43,852 bases of DNA, from positions 1 through 43,852 of the forward strand of contig JACCYU010000099.1 in NCBI GenBank assembly GCA_013696315.1, written 5' to 3'. Source of the stretch: Gammaproteobacteria bacterium. Lineage in GTDB: Bacteria > Pseudomonadota > Gammaproteobacteria > JACCYU01. Positions 25,544-33,554 of the stretch are shown piece by piece (positions within the stretch are counted from its first letter, which is position 1; every line of letters starts with the position of its first letter). The position numbers were made by a program, and so were the translations under genes. Below the pieces are notes generated by a model. It did not search any database. It was not told the origin of the DNA and saw only the letters and a program-made list of their open reading frames with translations.

Positions 25544-26875
25544 ATGCGCACGCTGGTCTTAACCTCCCAACTGGGCAATGGGCACACCCGCGCGGCCGAA
25601 GCCGTCGAGGCGGCGCTGCTGCGCAAAGACCCGCAAATGCGCATCCACAGGCTGGACCTGTGGACCTTGATGGACGCGAAGGTCGCCGCCGCTCTGAAAG
25701 ACGGTTATTTACAGATCGCCACCGAACACCCCGAGATCTACGACCAGCTTTACCACGCGCGCACTAAGCAGCAACTGCTGGGCAAGGAACCGCTGCCGCC
25801 GTCGTTCGCGGAAGTGCTGGACAAGCTGGTTATCCGCTGGTTTCCGAAACGCTGGTTCGCGCCCCGTACCCGCAACATCGACCAGGCCGTGCTGGTGACC
25901 TTGCTGGACATGCTCACGGGCCGCGTCTCGTCGGTGCCGGACACACTCATCCGCAGCGGCCTGCTGTTATGGATAAGATCGTTGTTGCTGCGCAGGCTGA
26001 AAGCCGAACTGGCCCGCTTCGCACCCGATATCGTCATCGCCACGCAGGTTTATCTGGCTGCGCTCATGATGGTGGTCAAGCGTCGCGGCGATTTTATCGG
26101 TACACCCACCCTGGGCGTGTTGACCGACTACGGTATTCATGAATTCTGGGTGCAGTTCGGCACATCCGGCGATTATTGCGTCGCGACCGATGCAATCGCG
26201 CGCCAGTTGCACGCGCGCGGGATCGCGCCGGAGCGCGTACACGCGACCGGTATTCCGTTAATGCCCGAATTCAGCCATCCGCCCTCGCAGGCGGAGGCAC
26301 GCCAGCGCCTGGGGCTGGACGCGCACGCGCGCGTGGTGCTGGTGACCGGCGGCTGGTTCGGCATCGGCGTCAGCGAGGCCGTGAAAGGTCTGATGGACTG
26401 CGCGCTGGACTCGCAGGTCATGGTCACCATCGGTCGCGCCGAGGCCGGCGACATACGCAACCTCAGGCAACTGGCGAAGCAGTATCGGGGTCGGCTGCGC
26501 CTGATCGAATGGTCAGACGAGATGCCGGTGTTGCTGCGCGCCGCCGACGTGGTAGTGGGCAAACCGGGCGGTCTGTCCGTTGCCGAGGCGCTGGCCTGCG
26601 GCCGTCCGTTTTTCGCGACCACTTCGCTGGGCGGTCAGGAAGGTTTCAATCTGCAATTCCTGGAGCAACATGGCGTCGGCCGGCAGGTTTCCTTATGCCA
26701 ACTCTTCAATGCGCTTCACGGCTTGCTAAGTTCACCGCAGAAGCTCCTCCGCGCGCAGGAACAGGCCTGGAAGCTGGGCCGGCGGGAAAGCGCGGAACAG
26801 ATTGCGGCGCTGGCCGTCACCCACGCAAAGTCCCAAGGCGGGGCCGGCACGCAGTGGGCGGCGGAAAAGTTCTAG
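25544..26875 (+). CDS. MGDG synthase-like glycosyltransferase (GT28)
   Basis: A 443-residue glycosyltransferase resembling monogalactosyldiacylglycerol synthase and processive diacylglycerol glucosyltransferases, which move a sugar from a UDP donor to a lipid at the membrane. The N-terminal LVLTSQLGNGHTRAAEAV matches the MGDG-synthase N domain (GGGHxAAA type). The C-terminal GT28 domain has VTGGWFGIGVSEAV, LIEWSDEMPVLLRAADVVVGKPGGLSVAEAL in two parts, and GQEGFNLQFLEQHGVG. The GKPGGLS loop binds the donor. No signal peptide. No strong ribosome binding site precedes the ATG. It is the first gene of a three-gene unit with the YkoP-like and deacetylase genes. Confidence 0.88.
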   Translation: MRTLVLTSQLGNGHTRAAEAVEAALLRKDPQMRIHRLDLWTLMDAKVAAALKDGYLQIATEHPEIYDQLYHARTKQQLLGKEPLPPSFAEVLDKLVIRWFPKRWFAPRTRNIDQAVLVTLLDMLTGRVSSVPDTLIRSGLLLWIRSLLLRRLKAELARFAPDIVIATQVYLAALMMVVKRRGDFIGTPTLGVLTDYGIHEFWVQFGTSGDYCVATDAIARQLHARGIAPERVHATGIPLMPEFSHPPSQAEARQRLGLDAHARVVLVTGGWFGIGVSEAVKGLMDCALDSQVMVTIGRAEAGDIRNLRQLAKQYRGRLRLIEWSDEMPVLLRAADVVVGKPGGLSVAEALACGRPFFATTSLGGQEGFNLQFLEQHGVGRQVSLCQLFNALHGLLSSPQKLLRAQEQAWKLGRRESAEQIAALAVTHAKSQGGAGTQWAAEKF

Positions 26876-26898
26876 TTACAAAGCTTCCCTGGCGCGCG

Positions 26899-27462
26899 GT
26901 GCATGGCAGTTACCTGTTGCAGGAGCGGGTTTACCGCCGGGCATTCGGGCTGCGTGCGGTAGGCGAGCTGATTTATCTTGGCCGCACCCGCTATCGCGGC
27001 GCGGTACGGGTGCTGGCGGACGGCACGCGCATAGCCCCCGGCGATCCGCTGGGCGTCATTCATTTCGACAACCTGCGGCTCGCGGCCATCGGGCGTCAGC
27101 CGGGCAACCCTAGACATCGCGAATTCGTGTTCCTGCGGCTGCTGCGCGATTCGCTGACGGCGCTGGCGCATAAGGTGCGCGCCGACTCCGAGCTTGGAGA
27201 CCTGGCGAGTTTCAGGGGCATCACCTGGATGCCGGCCCGTGGCCGCCACTTAGGATTCGAGACCGAACCGATGCCACCGGGCTTACGCGCGCACTGGCTG
27301 AAGCTGCACTTCCGCCTCATGCTATATGCGTTCTATCCCGAGACAACCGGCCCGCCGGGTAATCTCACACCCTACGTTTACTGGCTGACACGCGGACAGC
27401 TTCTGCAACATTTTGCGCCCGCGGGACCGTCGAAGAGTGATGCAGAGGCCGCCGCGCACTGA
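26899..27462 (+). CDS. YkoP-like protein
   Basis: About 188 residues, resembling the YkoP-like domain of Bacillus and many proteobacteria: an N-terminal VGELIYLGRTRYRGAVRVLADG, then the IAPGDPLGVIHFDNLRL element, a helical LRLLRDSLTALAHKVRAD, and ITWMPARGRHLGFETEPMP followed by HFRLMLYAFYP. The function of this domain is unknown; it is often next to or fused with polysaccharide deacetylases and glycosyltransferases, exactly as here. The start is uncertain. The frame stays open far upstream through the glycosyltransferase, but domain similarity begins near the GTG at 26899, which lacks a good ribosome binding site. The end overlaps the deacetylase start by 23 bp. Confidence 0.75.
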   Translation: MHGSYLLQERVYRRAFGLRAVGELIYLGRTRYRGAVRVLADGTRIAPGDPLGVIHFDNLRLAAIGRQPGNPRHREFVFLRLLRDSLTALAHKVRADSELGDLASFRGITWMPARGRHLGFETEPMPPGLRAHWLKLHFRLMLYAFYPETTGPPGNLTPYVYWLTRGQLLQHFAPAGPSKSDAEAAAH

Positions 27463-28117
27463 CATCATTCGGCGTCTGTCCGCGCACGATTCGCAGACGC
27501 ATCTTACATTCGACGACGGTCCGCACCCGGAATACACGCCGCGCGTTCTCGATCTGCTGGCCGCAGCCGGTGCGCGCGCCACCTTCTTTATGGTCGGGAC
27601 CCAGGCTGAGCGTCACGCCGGGCTGACGCGGCGCGTGCTCGCCGCTGGACACGAAGTGGGCAATCATACCTGGAGCCATGCGCATCCCGCCCTGCTGCGC
27701 GCGGTCGTCGCGCGCCACGAGGTCGCCGCCGGCAGCATCGCGCTCGCGAATGTTATCGGCGCGCGGCCGCGGTATTTCCGGCCGCCGTATGGACGCATGC
27801 GACGTTGCATGACCGAAGCCGCGGCGGACCAGGGCCAGTCCGTGGTGCTGTGGAGCCTGAGCGGCAAGGACTGGGGGCCGCTGGGCCGCGCGCGCTGGAT
27901 CGCGGAAAGACTGGCGCGCGCCCGGGCCGGCGACATCGTGCTGTTACACGACGCACCCTGGCGCTACAACCGCCCGTGGGAGATGCTCAAGGTATTGACC
28001 GCGTTTCTCTCGCGGCTGAAACGCGATGGGCTGACGTCAGAAACGCTGGAACGTGGCGTGGCCGGTGATGGTCAGGTGCACTCGGGCGCGGCGAAGGCAG
28101 ACCGGCAACCCGGGTGA
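27440..28117 (+). CDS. polysaccharide deacetylase (NodB domain)
   Basis: A 225-residue enzyme of carbohydrate esterase family 4, which removes acetyl groups from N-acetyl sugars. NodB motifs are clear: LTFDDGPHPEYTP (metal Asp and catalytic base), GNHTWSHAHP (metal His pair), RPPYGRM, WSLSGKDW and IVLLHD with the catalytic His. No signal peptide or membrane anchor is present, so it may act in the cytoplasm or at the inner face on a lipid-linked sugar, rather than on cell-wall polymer. GAAGAG lies just before this ATG; an alternative start is at 27413. It overlaps the YkoP-like gene and so is coupled to it. Confidence 0.9.
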   Translation: MQRPPRTDIIRRLSAHDSQTHLTFDDGPHPEYTPRVLDLLAAAGARATFFMVGTQAERHAGLTRRVLAAGHEVGNHTWSHAHPALLRAVVARHEVAAGSIALANVIGARPRYFRPPYGRMRRCMTEAAADQGQSVVLWSLSGKDWGPLGRARWIAERLARARAGDIVLLHDAPWRYNRPWEMLKVLTAFLSRLKRDGLTSETLERGVAGDGQVHSGAAKADRQPG

Positions 28118-28192
28118 CACGTCCGCGGCAAAGCCACCCATAGTTTCCGCGACCTACACGAGGGCCGCGACGCTGCAGACCGGTTTAAGTCG

Positions 28193-28777
28193 CTATTCAA
28201 CCGGCAACTGACGCGGTTCGGGTAGTTGCCCGCCAATAGACCGGCCTGGCTGTTCCCAATACGGCGTAAGCCCGAACTCGGCGTGCACCTTTTTGCCCCA
28301 GTTCCGGTCTGTCATTGCCGGCCACTCGTCCGGCCGAAAACCGTCCGTCGCCTGTAATTCGTCCCCTGTCATGTCGAGCACCAGCCGCTGGCCCGCCGGG
28401 TCGGACCCAAGCGCCGGCGCCGGCACCGGATAGAGACGCCTGTCGTCGGCGTCAAGAGCCGCCCGGGACAGAAGCATGTAACTAACCTGGCGACCCTGCC
28501 GATCCACGACGGTCACTGCATCGACCACCTTGCCCAGTCGTTCGCCGGCATTGTTCTCGGCCGGCAGCCCGATCAGCGCACCGGCGTTGCCCAGCCGCGG
28601 CGCCGCCGGCACTGTGCCATCGGCAGCTTGGACCAGTGGCGCGTATGCACCCCGCATTACAAGCAGCGCGCAGACCAGTGCCGACCACTTCGTCGCGGGG
28701 ATCAGCGCTTGTCGCGCCACGCCGCACAACCCCGGGCGCTTCACTGAGCCATCTGGTAAACCTGCTGTCATTTCCAT
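28193..28777 (-). CDS. secreted or anchored PRC-barrel protein
   Basis: A 194-residue protein with a signal peptide or N-terminal anchor at about residues 24-52 (KWSALVCALLVMRGAYAPLV), then a PRC-barrel domain at about 65-125: IGLPAENNAGERLGKVVDAV, VDRQGRQVSYMLLS and DDRRLYPVP. The PRC-barrel is a small beta domain found in photosystem reaction-centre H subunits and RNA-processing proteins, here most likely a periplasmic stress-type protein. The C-terminal tail has PDEWPAMTDRNWGKKVHAEF, often seen after PRC domains in proteobacterial periplasmic proteins. ATG 28777 has GAGGG upstream. Confidence 0.8.
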   Translation of the reverse strand: MEMTAGLPDGSVKRPGLCGVARQALIPATKWSALVCALLVMRGAYAPLVQAADGTVPAAPRLGNAGALIGLPAENNAGERLGKVVDAVTVVDRQGRQVSYMLLSRAALDADDRRLYPVPAPALGSDPAGQRLVLDMTGDELQATDGFRPDEWPAMTDRNWGKKVHAEFGLTPYWEQPGRSIGGQLPEPRQLPVE

Positions 28778-29293
28778 AACGCCCTCGGATCCCAATTTTT
28801 GGCATCATTGCGATTATTGTACAAGAATTTCTTTATTCGAAGTTCTACCGCGCGGCCTGGTTCGTGGGTTCCTCTTTCTTTCGGCTGCTCGCATACATCG
28901 GCAAGTTCAGCGTGGGCAGGCTGGCGCGCGCATTGCGCAGATGTCGCCGCATGGCCCGGTTGTTGACCGCGAACCAACGCCTTCACCGATGGATTGGAAC
29001 TGATACAACGACAGGTAAGCTGGGGGGTCGGGCGCCGGCCAAAACTCGCGGCGCCTCGATAATAAACAACAGACTTCACGGCGCGCATCAGCGCGAGAGG
29101 TTTCGTTTAGCTGGCGACTATACTCAGGCTCGTGGTTGAGAGTCAGACTCGGACGGCGGCGGCGGGGCTGGACGGATCCCCAACTGGCTGGTCGTTGCCG
29201 GCATCGGGCAAAGATCCAGTGTCGAAAAATGGGTCAGCACCGGGTAACGACGCGTTACCGGACGGTGGTCGATTCTCGGGTGGTAGTCCCGCA
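28778..29293. other. intergenic, nothing recognised
   Basis: About 516 bp between the minus-strand PRC-barrel gene and the end of the beta-helix protein gene. Plus-strand frames (for example from 28864) and minus-strand frames (28768-29088) have no motif, no ribosome binding site and arginine-rich, shadow-like composition. Confidence 0.35.
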
Positions 29294-31021
29294 TCAGGCG
29301 GCGGCCCCCCCATCTGGCGCAGACATGTTATCGGGCGGCGGTGCACCAGGTAACTCCGGCGCATCCGGCGGGTCGGGCGATCCGTTACCTAACGGAGGGT
29401 TATTCGAAGGCCCATCGTCATTTAGTGGAGGCTCGTTGTCCGGTGGTGGTCCGTTATCAGGTGTCCCTCCCCCGCCGCCTGACGGAGGTGCGTTATCTGA
29501 TGGCGTACCATCGCCCGGCGAGGGCCCGTTATTGGCCGGCGGCCCGTCGTTGGGTGGTGGCCCCGGGTCGGGTGGTGACGGTGGGCCGGGCGGTGACACT
29601 GGGTCGCGTGGTATCAGTGGCGCGGGCAACGGCACACTGTCCGGTGGCGGTGGCATCGGCGACGGGGCGGGCGCCACTCGGGGCGGCGGTGGCTCAGCCG
29701 GCGGTGTCGGTGGGGCTAGCGCTCCAACCGGTGGTGGAGGCGCCCCTGGGGTGGGATCCGTGGGCGGCCGAGGCGCTATGTCGTCAGTCTGGCCGGGGGC
29801 AAATCCCACCACACCCGCGCTGCCACCGAACCCGATCGTATTCGCGTTATCGACCTCGACAAATGAACCCGCTTGCGCTACAGCTTCCCGTCCCCGCGGC
29901 GCGGTATTCCCCGAGATAACCGTGTTGTTCAACGTAAGATCACTGCCGTCACCCACGACCAGACCGCCGCCACTCCTGGTGGCGACATTATCCGTCAGGG
30001 TGGTGTTAGTGATTTCAACGCTGGCCATCGGCGCGCTTGCTGCCGCTGCCCAGGTGCGTTGCACAGTTTTGGCCGCGGAGAGAGCGTCATTGATAACGTT
30101 AGCCAGCGCCGTACCGACGGCCATCGCCCCGCCCTGTTGCGCGACGTTGTCCGCGAGCGTGCTGTCGTTGACGGTGGCGGCGCCATTCACTTGCATGCCA
30201 CCGCCTTGTCCACCTGCGGCATTGGCTGTAAACGTGCTGGTATTTACCGTAAGTGCGGCAGGTGCAATCTGCCCGCCGAAAACCTGCCCGGTGCTATAGA
30301 AACCAGCACCGCCGTTGCATATGACGGGTACAAGCGTGGGTGGGCAGAACCCCCGGTTGCCAGCAAACGTGCTGTTGGTAACGGTGACGATGTTTTGAGC
30401 CCAGAAACCGCCGCCACTGCCAAGCGCGCGATTGCCGTTGAAGGCAACTTTGGTCATGGTGAGCGCGCCCAGGCTCCGAATGCCGCCACCGCCGAGCTTC
30501 GGCGCAAACCCGTTCCTGACGTTGAGCCGACCAAGCGTGAGTCTGCCAGACGCAGCCACCGCGAATATTCGAAACCCGGGCGCTCCTGGCCTTCGCATGA
30601 TCGTGCTGCCATAGCCGAAAATGGCGATCGGGCTGCGGATAACCGGCAGTCCCGTGGGGCCGAAAATCGTATTGTGGACCCTTGTCAAAATCTGCCGACT
30701 GTGCGGGCGCATCACGATCCGGTCGGCGCCACGGCCACGCTTACACACTCCGCGCGCCCTGGTGTCGGTATTGGCCGCGTTGATGGCTCGCACCAATGTG
30801 CATCGCTCGTTTACGTTGATCGTCGCGGCATACGCCGGCTGCCCCAACAGCAGCAGCAAAAGCACGACGCCTCCGAGCAAATGTCGCCAGTTATGCAGCC
30901 CTTGCACGCTTCGCAGCCGCGTTGCTGGGTTCGCGTCGCGCCGCGTGAAGCAGGCTTCAAACAGCTCGCCGTGCGCCGACAAGCGATTATGTATGGACGT
31001 TCTGCCGTGTCTCTGTTGCAT
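29294..31021 (-). CDS. secreted beta-helix protein with Pro-rich tail
   Basis: A 575-residue secreted protein. A long N terminus ends in a signal sequence LLGGVVLLLLLLGQPAYA (cleavage about residue 65). Next is a CSLREA-like start, INVNERCTLVRAINAANTD, then about 330 residues of parallel beta-helix repeats with short Asn/Thr/Gly turns (NSTFAGNR, TSTFTANAAGG, DSTLADNVA, NTTLTDNVA, NTVISGNTA). The last 160 residues (29294 to about 29790) are low-complexity Pro/Asn/Asp/Gly repeats of PPDN type, lacking an autotransporter barrel or sortase motif. AAGGAG lies seven bases before the ATG at 31021, which fixes the start 11 codons after the first ATG. Possibly surface-exposed and adhesive or enzyme-like; the function is unknown. 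Confidence 0.75.
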   Translation of the reverse strand: MQQRHGRTSIHNRLSAHGELFEACFTRRDANPATRLRSVQGLHNWRHLLGGVVLLLLLLGQPAYAATINVNERCTLVRAINAANTDTRARGVCKRGRGADRIVMRPHSRQILTRVHNTIFGPTGLPVIRSPIAIFGYGSTIMRRPGAPGFRIFAVAASGRLTLGRLNVRNGFAPKLGGGGIRSLGALTMTKVAFNGNRALGSGGGFWAQNIVTVTNSTFAGNRGFCPPTLVPVICNGGAGFYSTGQVFGGQIAPAALTVNTSTFTANAAGGQGGGMQVNGAATVNDSTLADNVAQQGGAMAVGTALANVINDALSAAKTVQRTWAAAASAPMASVEITNTTLTDNVATRSGGGLVVGDGSDLTLNNTVISGNTAPRGREAVAQAGSFVEVDNANTIGFGGSAGVVGFAPGQTDDIAPRPPTDPTPGAPPPPVGALAPPTPPAEPPPPRVAPAPSPMPPPPDSVPLPAPLIPRDPVSPPGPPSPPDPGPPPNDGPPANNGPSPGDGTPSDNAPPSGGGGGTPDNGPPPDNEPPLNDDGPSNNPPLGNGSPDPPDAPELPGAPPPDNMSAPDGGAAA

Positions 31022-31219
31022 CCAGCATCTCCTTGATTGCGATTTCCTGGTCATTAGTATCGATCAATCGACAAAATATTGCTCGTTGTGTTGCTTTCGT
31101 CCGTGCGACCACTTTGGCAATCTACCCGAGACCAGTCGCTGAGCCTGGTCTTGTGCGTACTGCCAATGTCGATCGATCATCGGCGCAAGTGGGGTCTCTG
31201 CCGATATCGACATACCGTC

Positions 31220-32233
31220 CTAGAAAGTTCCGAATACACGGGGTGCGTCACGAGACGGCGAAGTCTGTGGACTGTCACCCTGTGATGTCCTCGGCGCATG
31301 CGCGCCAGGATAAGAGGCAGCCTTGTCAGCTGCCCTGGCTGGAGGCCCTGTGCCCTGCTCTACCAGCTGCGCCAAATAGTTCACACCCGTTAACTTTAGC
31401 TGGTATCGTGCGGCGAGGTCGGCCGCCGCCTTATGCAGGTTCCTCGCCTCGGCCTGATCGCCGAGTTGCAGGGAGGCCAGGCCAAGCGACACGCGGCAGT
31501 CCTTCAATTTCTCGAATTCCTTGCGCAAATACTTTCTGACCGGTTCGCCTCGAGCCTGCGTCGGCCGATACGTCTGCTCCGCGTAACGCTTCCACTCGTA
31601 GGAGGCCCGCGAAGATTGATTCTCCGCAAGCCGCCGCGAAAGATAACTCAGACCGCCGGGTTCCATCTGGTATTTTACGACCAAGCGGGCCGCGGCCCGC
31701 TGCTGGCGGCCCGCCTCGGCATGTTCCCCGAGTTGCAGGGAGGCCAGACCGAGCGAGACGCGACAGTCCTTCAGCTCGACCAGTGCCGGACGCAGCACCC
31801 GCCTGACCAGTCGCTCATCGCGACGCGCCTTGATACCCATAGCCTTGAGATTCTTCATGCGCGCCAATTCCGGCGCATGATCAGCCGCCTCGTTGCTCGC
31901 CATAAAGCGCGCGAACAGTTGATTCAAGAGTTCAGGCGCTTGAGGGGTCGTGGGATTTTTCGTAAGTATCCGCTCCAGATACAGCAAAGCGTTATCGTTC
32001 GGTGGCGAAATGAGCTGACCGCTTGCCAAAGCCAGCTCCGCTCTCAACAGCAGGCGTTTCATCTTCGTATTGACGTAATCGCTATACCTGGGCTCGGCAT
32101 GGGGCAGGCCTTGTAGCGTGAGCAGCGAACAGATTAGAAGCATGCAAAGTATATGCCACCGCCGCGCTCCACGTCGGCGCCCGCCGAATTGCCCTTGACG
32201 CAGACGCACAAGCGTCGGCACTGAACGATTCAC
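31220..32233 (-). CDS. secreted protein with duplicated helical module
   Basis: A 337-residue protein with an N-terminal signal sequence (ILCMLLICSLLTLQGLPHA) and then helical sequence resembling TPR/Sel1-type repeats. A segment of about 75-90 residues is duplicated: residues about 150-205 and about 240-295 share KDCRVSLGLASLQLG exactly, followed by matching AEARxxxKAAAxLxxxYQ and L/YLxxxLxE helices. The last 40 residues are Ser/Pro-rich and poorly structured. GTG 32233 is the likely start, but a downstream ATG (32143) before the hydrophobic segment is possible. Function unknown; a periplasmic scaffold is plausible. It is divergent from the outer-membrane protein gene at 32,414. Confidence 0.7.
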   Translation of the reverse strand: MNRSVPTLVRLRQGQFGGRRRGARRWHILCMLLICSLLTLQGLPHAEPRYSDYVNTKMKRLLLRAELALASGQLISPPNDNALLYLERILTKNPTTPQAPELLNQLFARFMASNEAADHAPELARMKNLKAMGIKARRDERLVRRVLRPALVELKDCRVSLGLASLQLGEHAEAGRQQRAAARLVVKYQMEPGGLSYLSRRLAENQSSRASYEWKRYAEQTYRPTQARGEPVRKYLRKEFEKLKDCRVSLGLASLQLGDQAEARNLHKAAADLAARYQLKLTGVNYLAQLVEQGTGPPARAADKAASYPGAHAPRTSQGDSPQTSPSRDAPRVFGTF

Positions 32234-32413
32234 GGGAAATGGTACTCAAGCTATTGACAGGCGATGGTCGGCGTGAGCGTTGACACTTTTGATGGCGTGA
32301 ACAATACTCCGCCTCGCATCGAGCGGCAAACGTTCGTCACATAGCTGCGCCCGTGACGGCGACCCTCGAAAGTAACGGTTACCAAGCGCTTCATTAACCT
32401 AAGGAATTAAGCA

Positions 32414-33247
32414 ATGGCTCAGGCGTATCTCCGCCGTACAAATCCTCTGCTTCCTGCCGTTGCCAACGCCATGTTATTCGGTTGCGTGGTGTTTGCGCCA
32501 AGCACGGCCGCCGCACTTGACTTCACGGTGCAGCCAAGGATCAACACCGGCGCGATGTATTACGAGCTGGATGTTGAAAATTCCATCTCGGTGGATGACA
32601 CACTGCCGTTTGTCGGCGGGGGAGTCACCGCATTTGTTGACAGGTTTTATGTGGATCTTTATGCGCAGGGAGCGTTCTCGGGAGACGATGAACTGCAACA
32701 GTCACAAGGTGTGGATGACCCTTCGGGTGCGACCATAGACTGGGACCGCGCCGAGTATTCTGCCTCCGCCGGTGTCGCGGTTACGGACCGCTTCTCCGTG
32801 TTCGCAGGATATCGGCGCTCCGATATGGGGTTTAATTTGCTCAGTGGCGATTCCGATGTCGCGTTATTCGACTACCAGAACGAGGGGCCTTTTGTGGGCG
32901 CCAATTACGGCCTGCCGATCAACATAAATGAATGGCTCAAGGGCACGCTCGCGCTTAATGTCGCGGTCGCGAGATTCGATGGTGAAATCGACTTTTCAAA
33001 CGTGGAGGTACCCGACATTACAGGCGACACCGTGGGCTATACCGCGGGAGCGGCCTGGATTGGTAATCTGATAGCGCCCGCCGATAGCGGTCTCTTTGCC
33101 AACGGCCTGAATTACATCATTGGCGTCGACGGCTATTCGTACAATTTTGACCAGGATAATGTTGACCCGGCGGACCCGGGAGGCGATGAGATTTCAGAAA
33201 CCGTCATCCGAGGATCAGTGGGGCTGTCCGTGCCATTCAATCTATAA
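32414..33247 (+). CDS. outer-membrane beta-barrel protein
   Basis: A 277-residue protein with a cleavable signal peptide (MLFGCVVFAPSTAAA, about residues 20-35) followed by alternating polar/hydrophobic strands typical of a small beta-barrel: RINTGAMYYELDV, GGGVTAFVDRFYVDLYAQG, YSASAGVAVTDRFSVFAGY, FVGANYGLPININEW, LALNVAVARFDG and a final VIRGSVGLSVPFNL. An outer-membrane insertion signal ending in a hydrophobic-aromatic stretch is present (PFNL). AAGGAATT lies seven bases before the ATG. I do not recognise a named family; adhesion, transport and stability roles are all possible. Confidence 0.75.
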   Translation: MAQAYLRRTNPLLPAVANAMLFGCVVFAPSTAAALDFTVQPRINTGAMYYELDVENSISVDDTLPFVGGGVTAFVDRFYVDLYAQGAFSGDDELQQSQGVDDPSGATIDWDRAEYSASAGVAVTDRFSVFAGYRRSDMGFNLLSGDSDVALFDYQNEGPFVGANYGLPININEWLKGTLALNVAVARFDGEIDFSNVEVPDITGDTVGYTAGAAWIGNLIAPADSGLFANGLNYIIGVDGYSYNFDQDNVDPADPGGDEISETVIRGSVGLSVPFNL

Positions 33248-33554
33248 CCTGGTGCAACTGTACGAGATCAGCCTTATCTTTAAGAGATTGGCGAACTTGA
33301 ACACGGTCTATCGCGGTCGCGCATAAGCGACTTAATGCGGCGCGCCAGGTCAGCGCGCCGCCGAGCGCGGTCGCCCCATGCCGCCTGGCGACAGCCGCTG
33401 CACCCCGCCGATCATGCGCACCGTTTAGCGACGGCTGACAAATGCCCTTCGGATTTTCAAGAGTAAATCACGCTCCGGCAAATACGGTTCATGCGCGCGC
33501 CGCATCGCTGCGAGGGATACCAGTCCGTGTAACGCCGAGCCGAACTGCAATACA
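33248..33554. other. intergenic with strong hairpin
   Basis: This 307-bp gap holds a perfect 9-bp hairpin, GCGGCGCGC (33337-33345) with GCGCGCCGC (33353-33361) and a 7-base loop, downstream of the outer-membrane protein gene. It lacks a T run, so it may be a rho-dependent stop or 3'-end stabiliser. The promoter of the histidine kinase gene should lie in the second half. A minus-strand frame across 33425-33550 has no supported function. Confidence 0.45.

Noticed and set aside
26176-26898. Upstream extension of the YkoP-like frame
   Set aside because: It lies inside the glycosyltransferase gene in another frame and its translation is Arg/Gly/Ala-rich with no family match.
29136-30299. Plus-strand ORF of 387 codons rich in Gly/Ser
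   Set aside because: It is the complement of the Pro-rich tail of the beta-helix gene. The minus strand has a signal peptide, beta-helix repeats and a good ribosome binding site.
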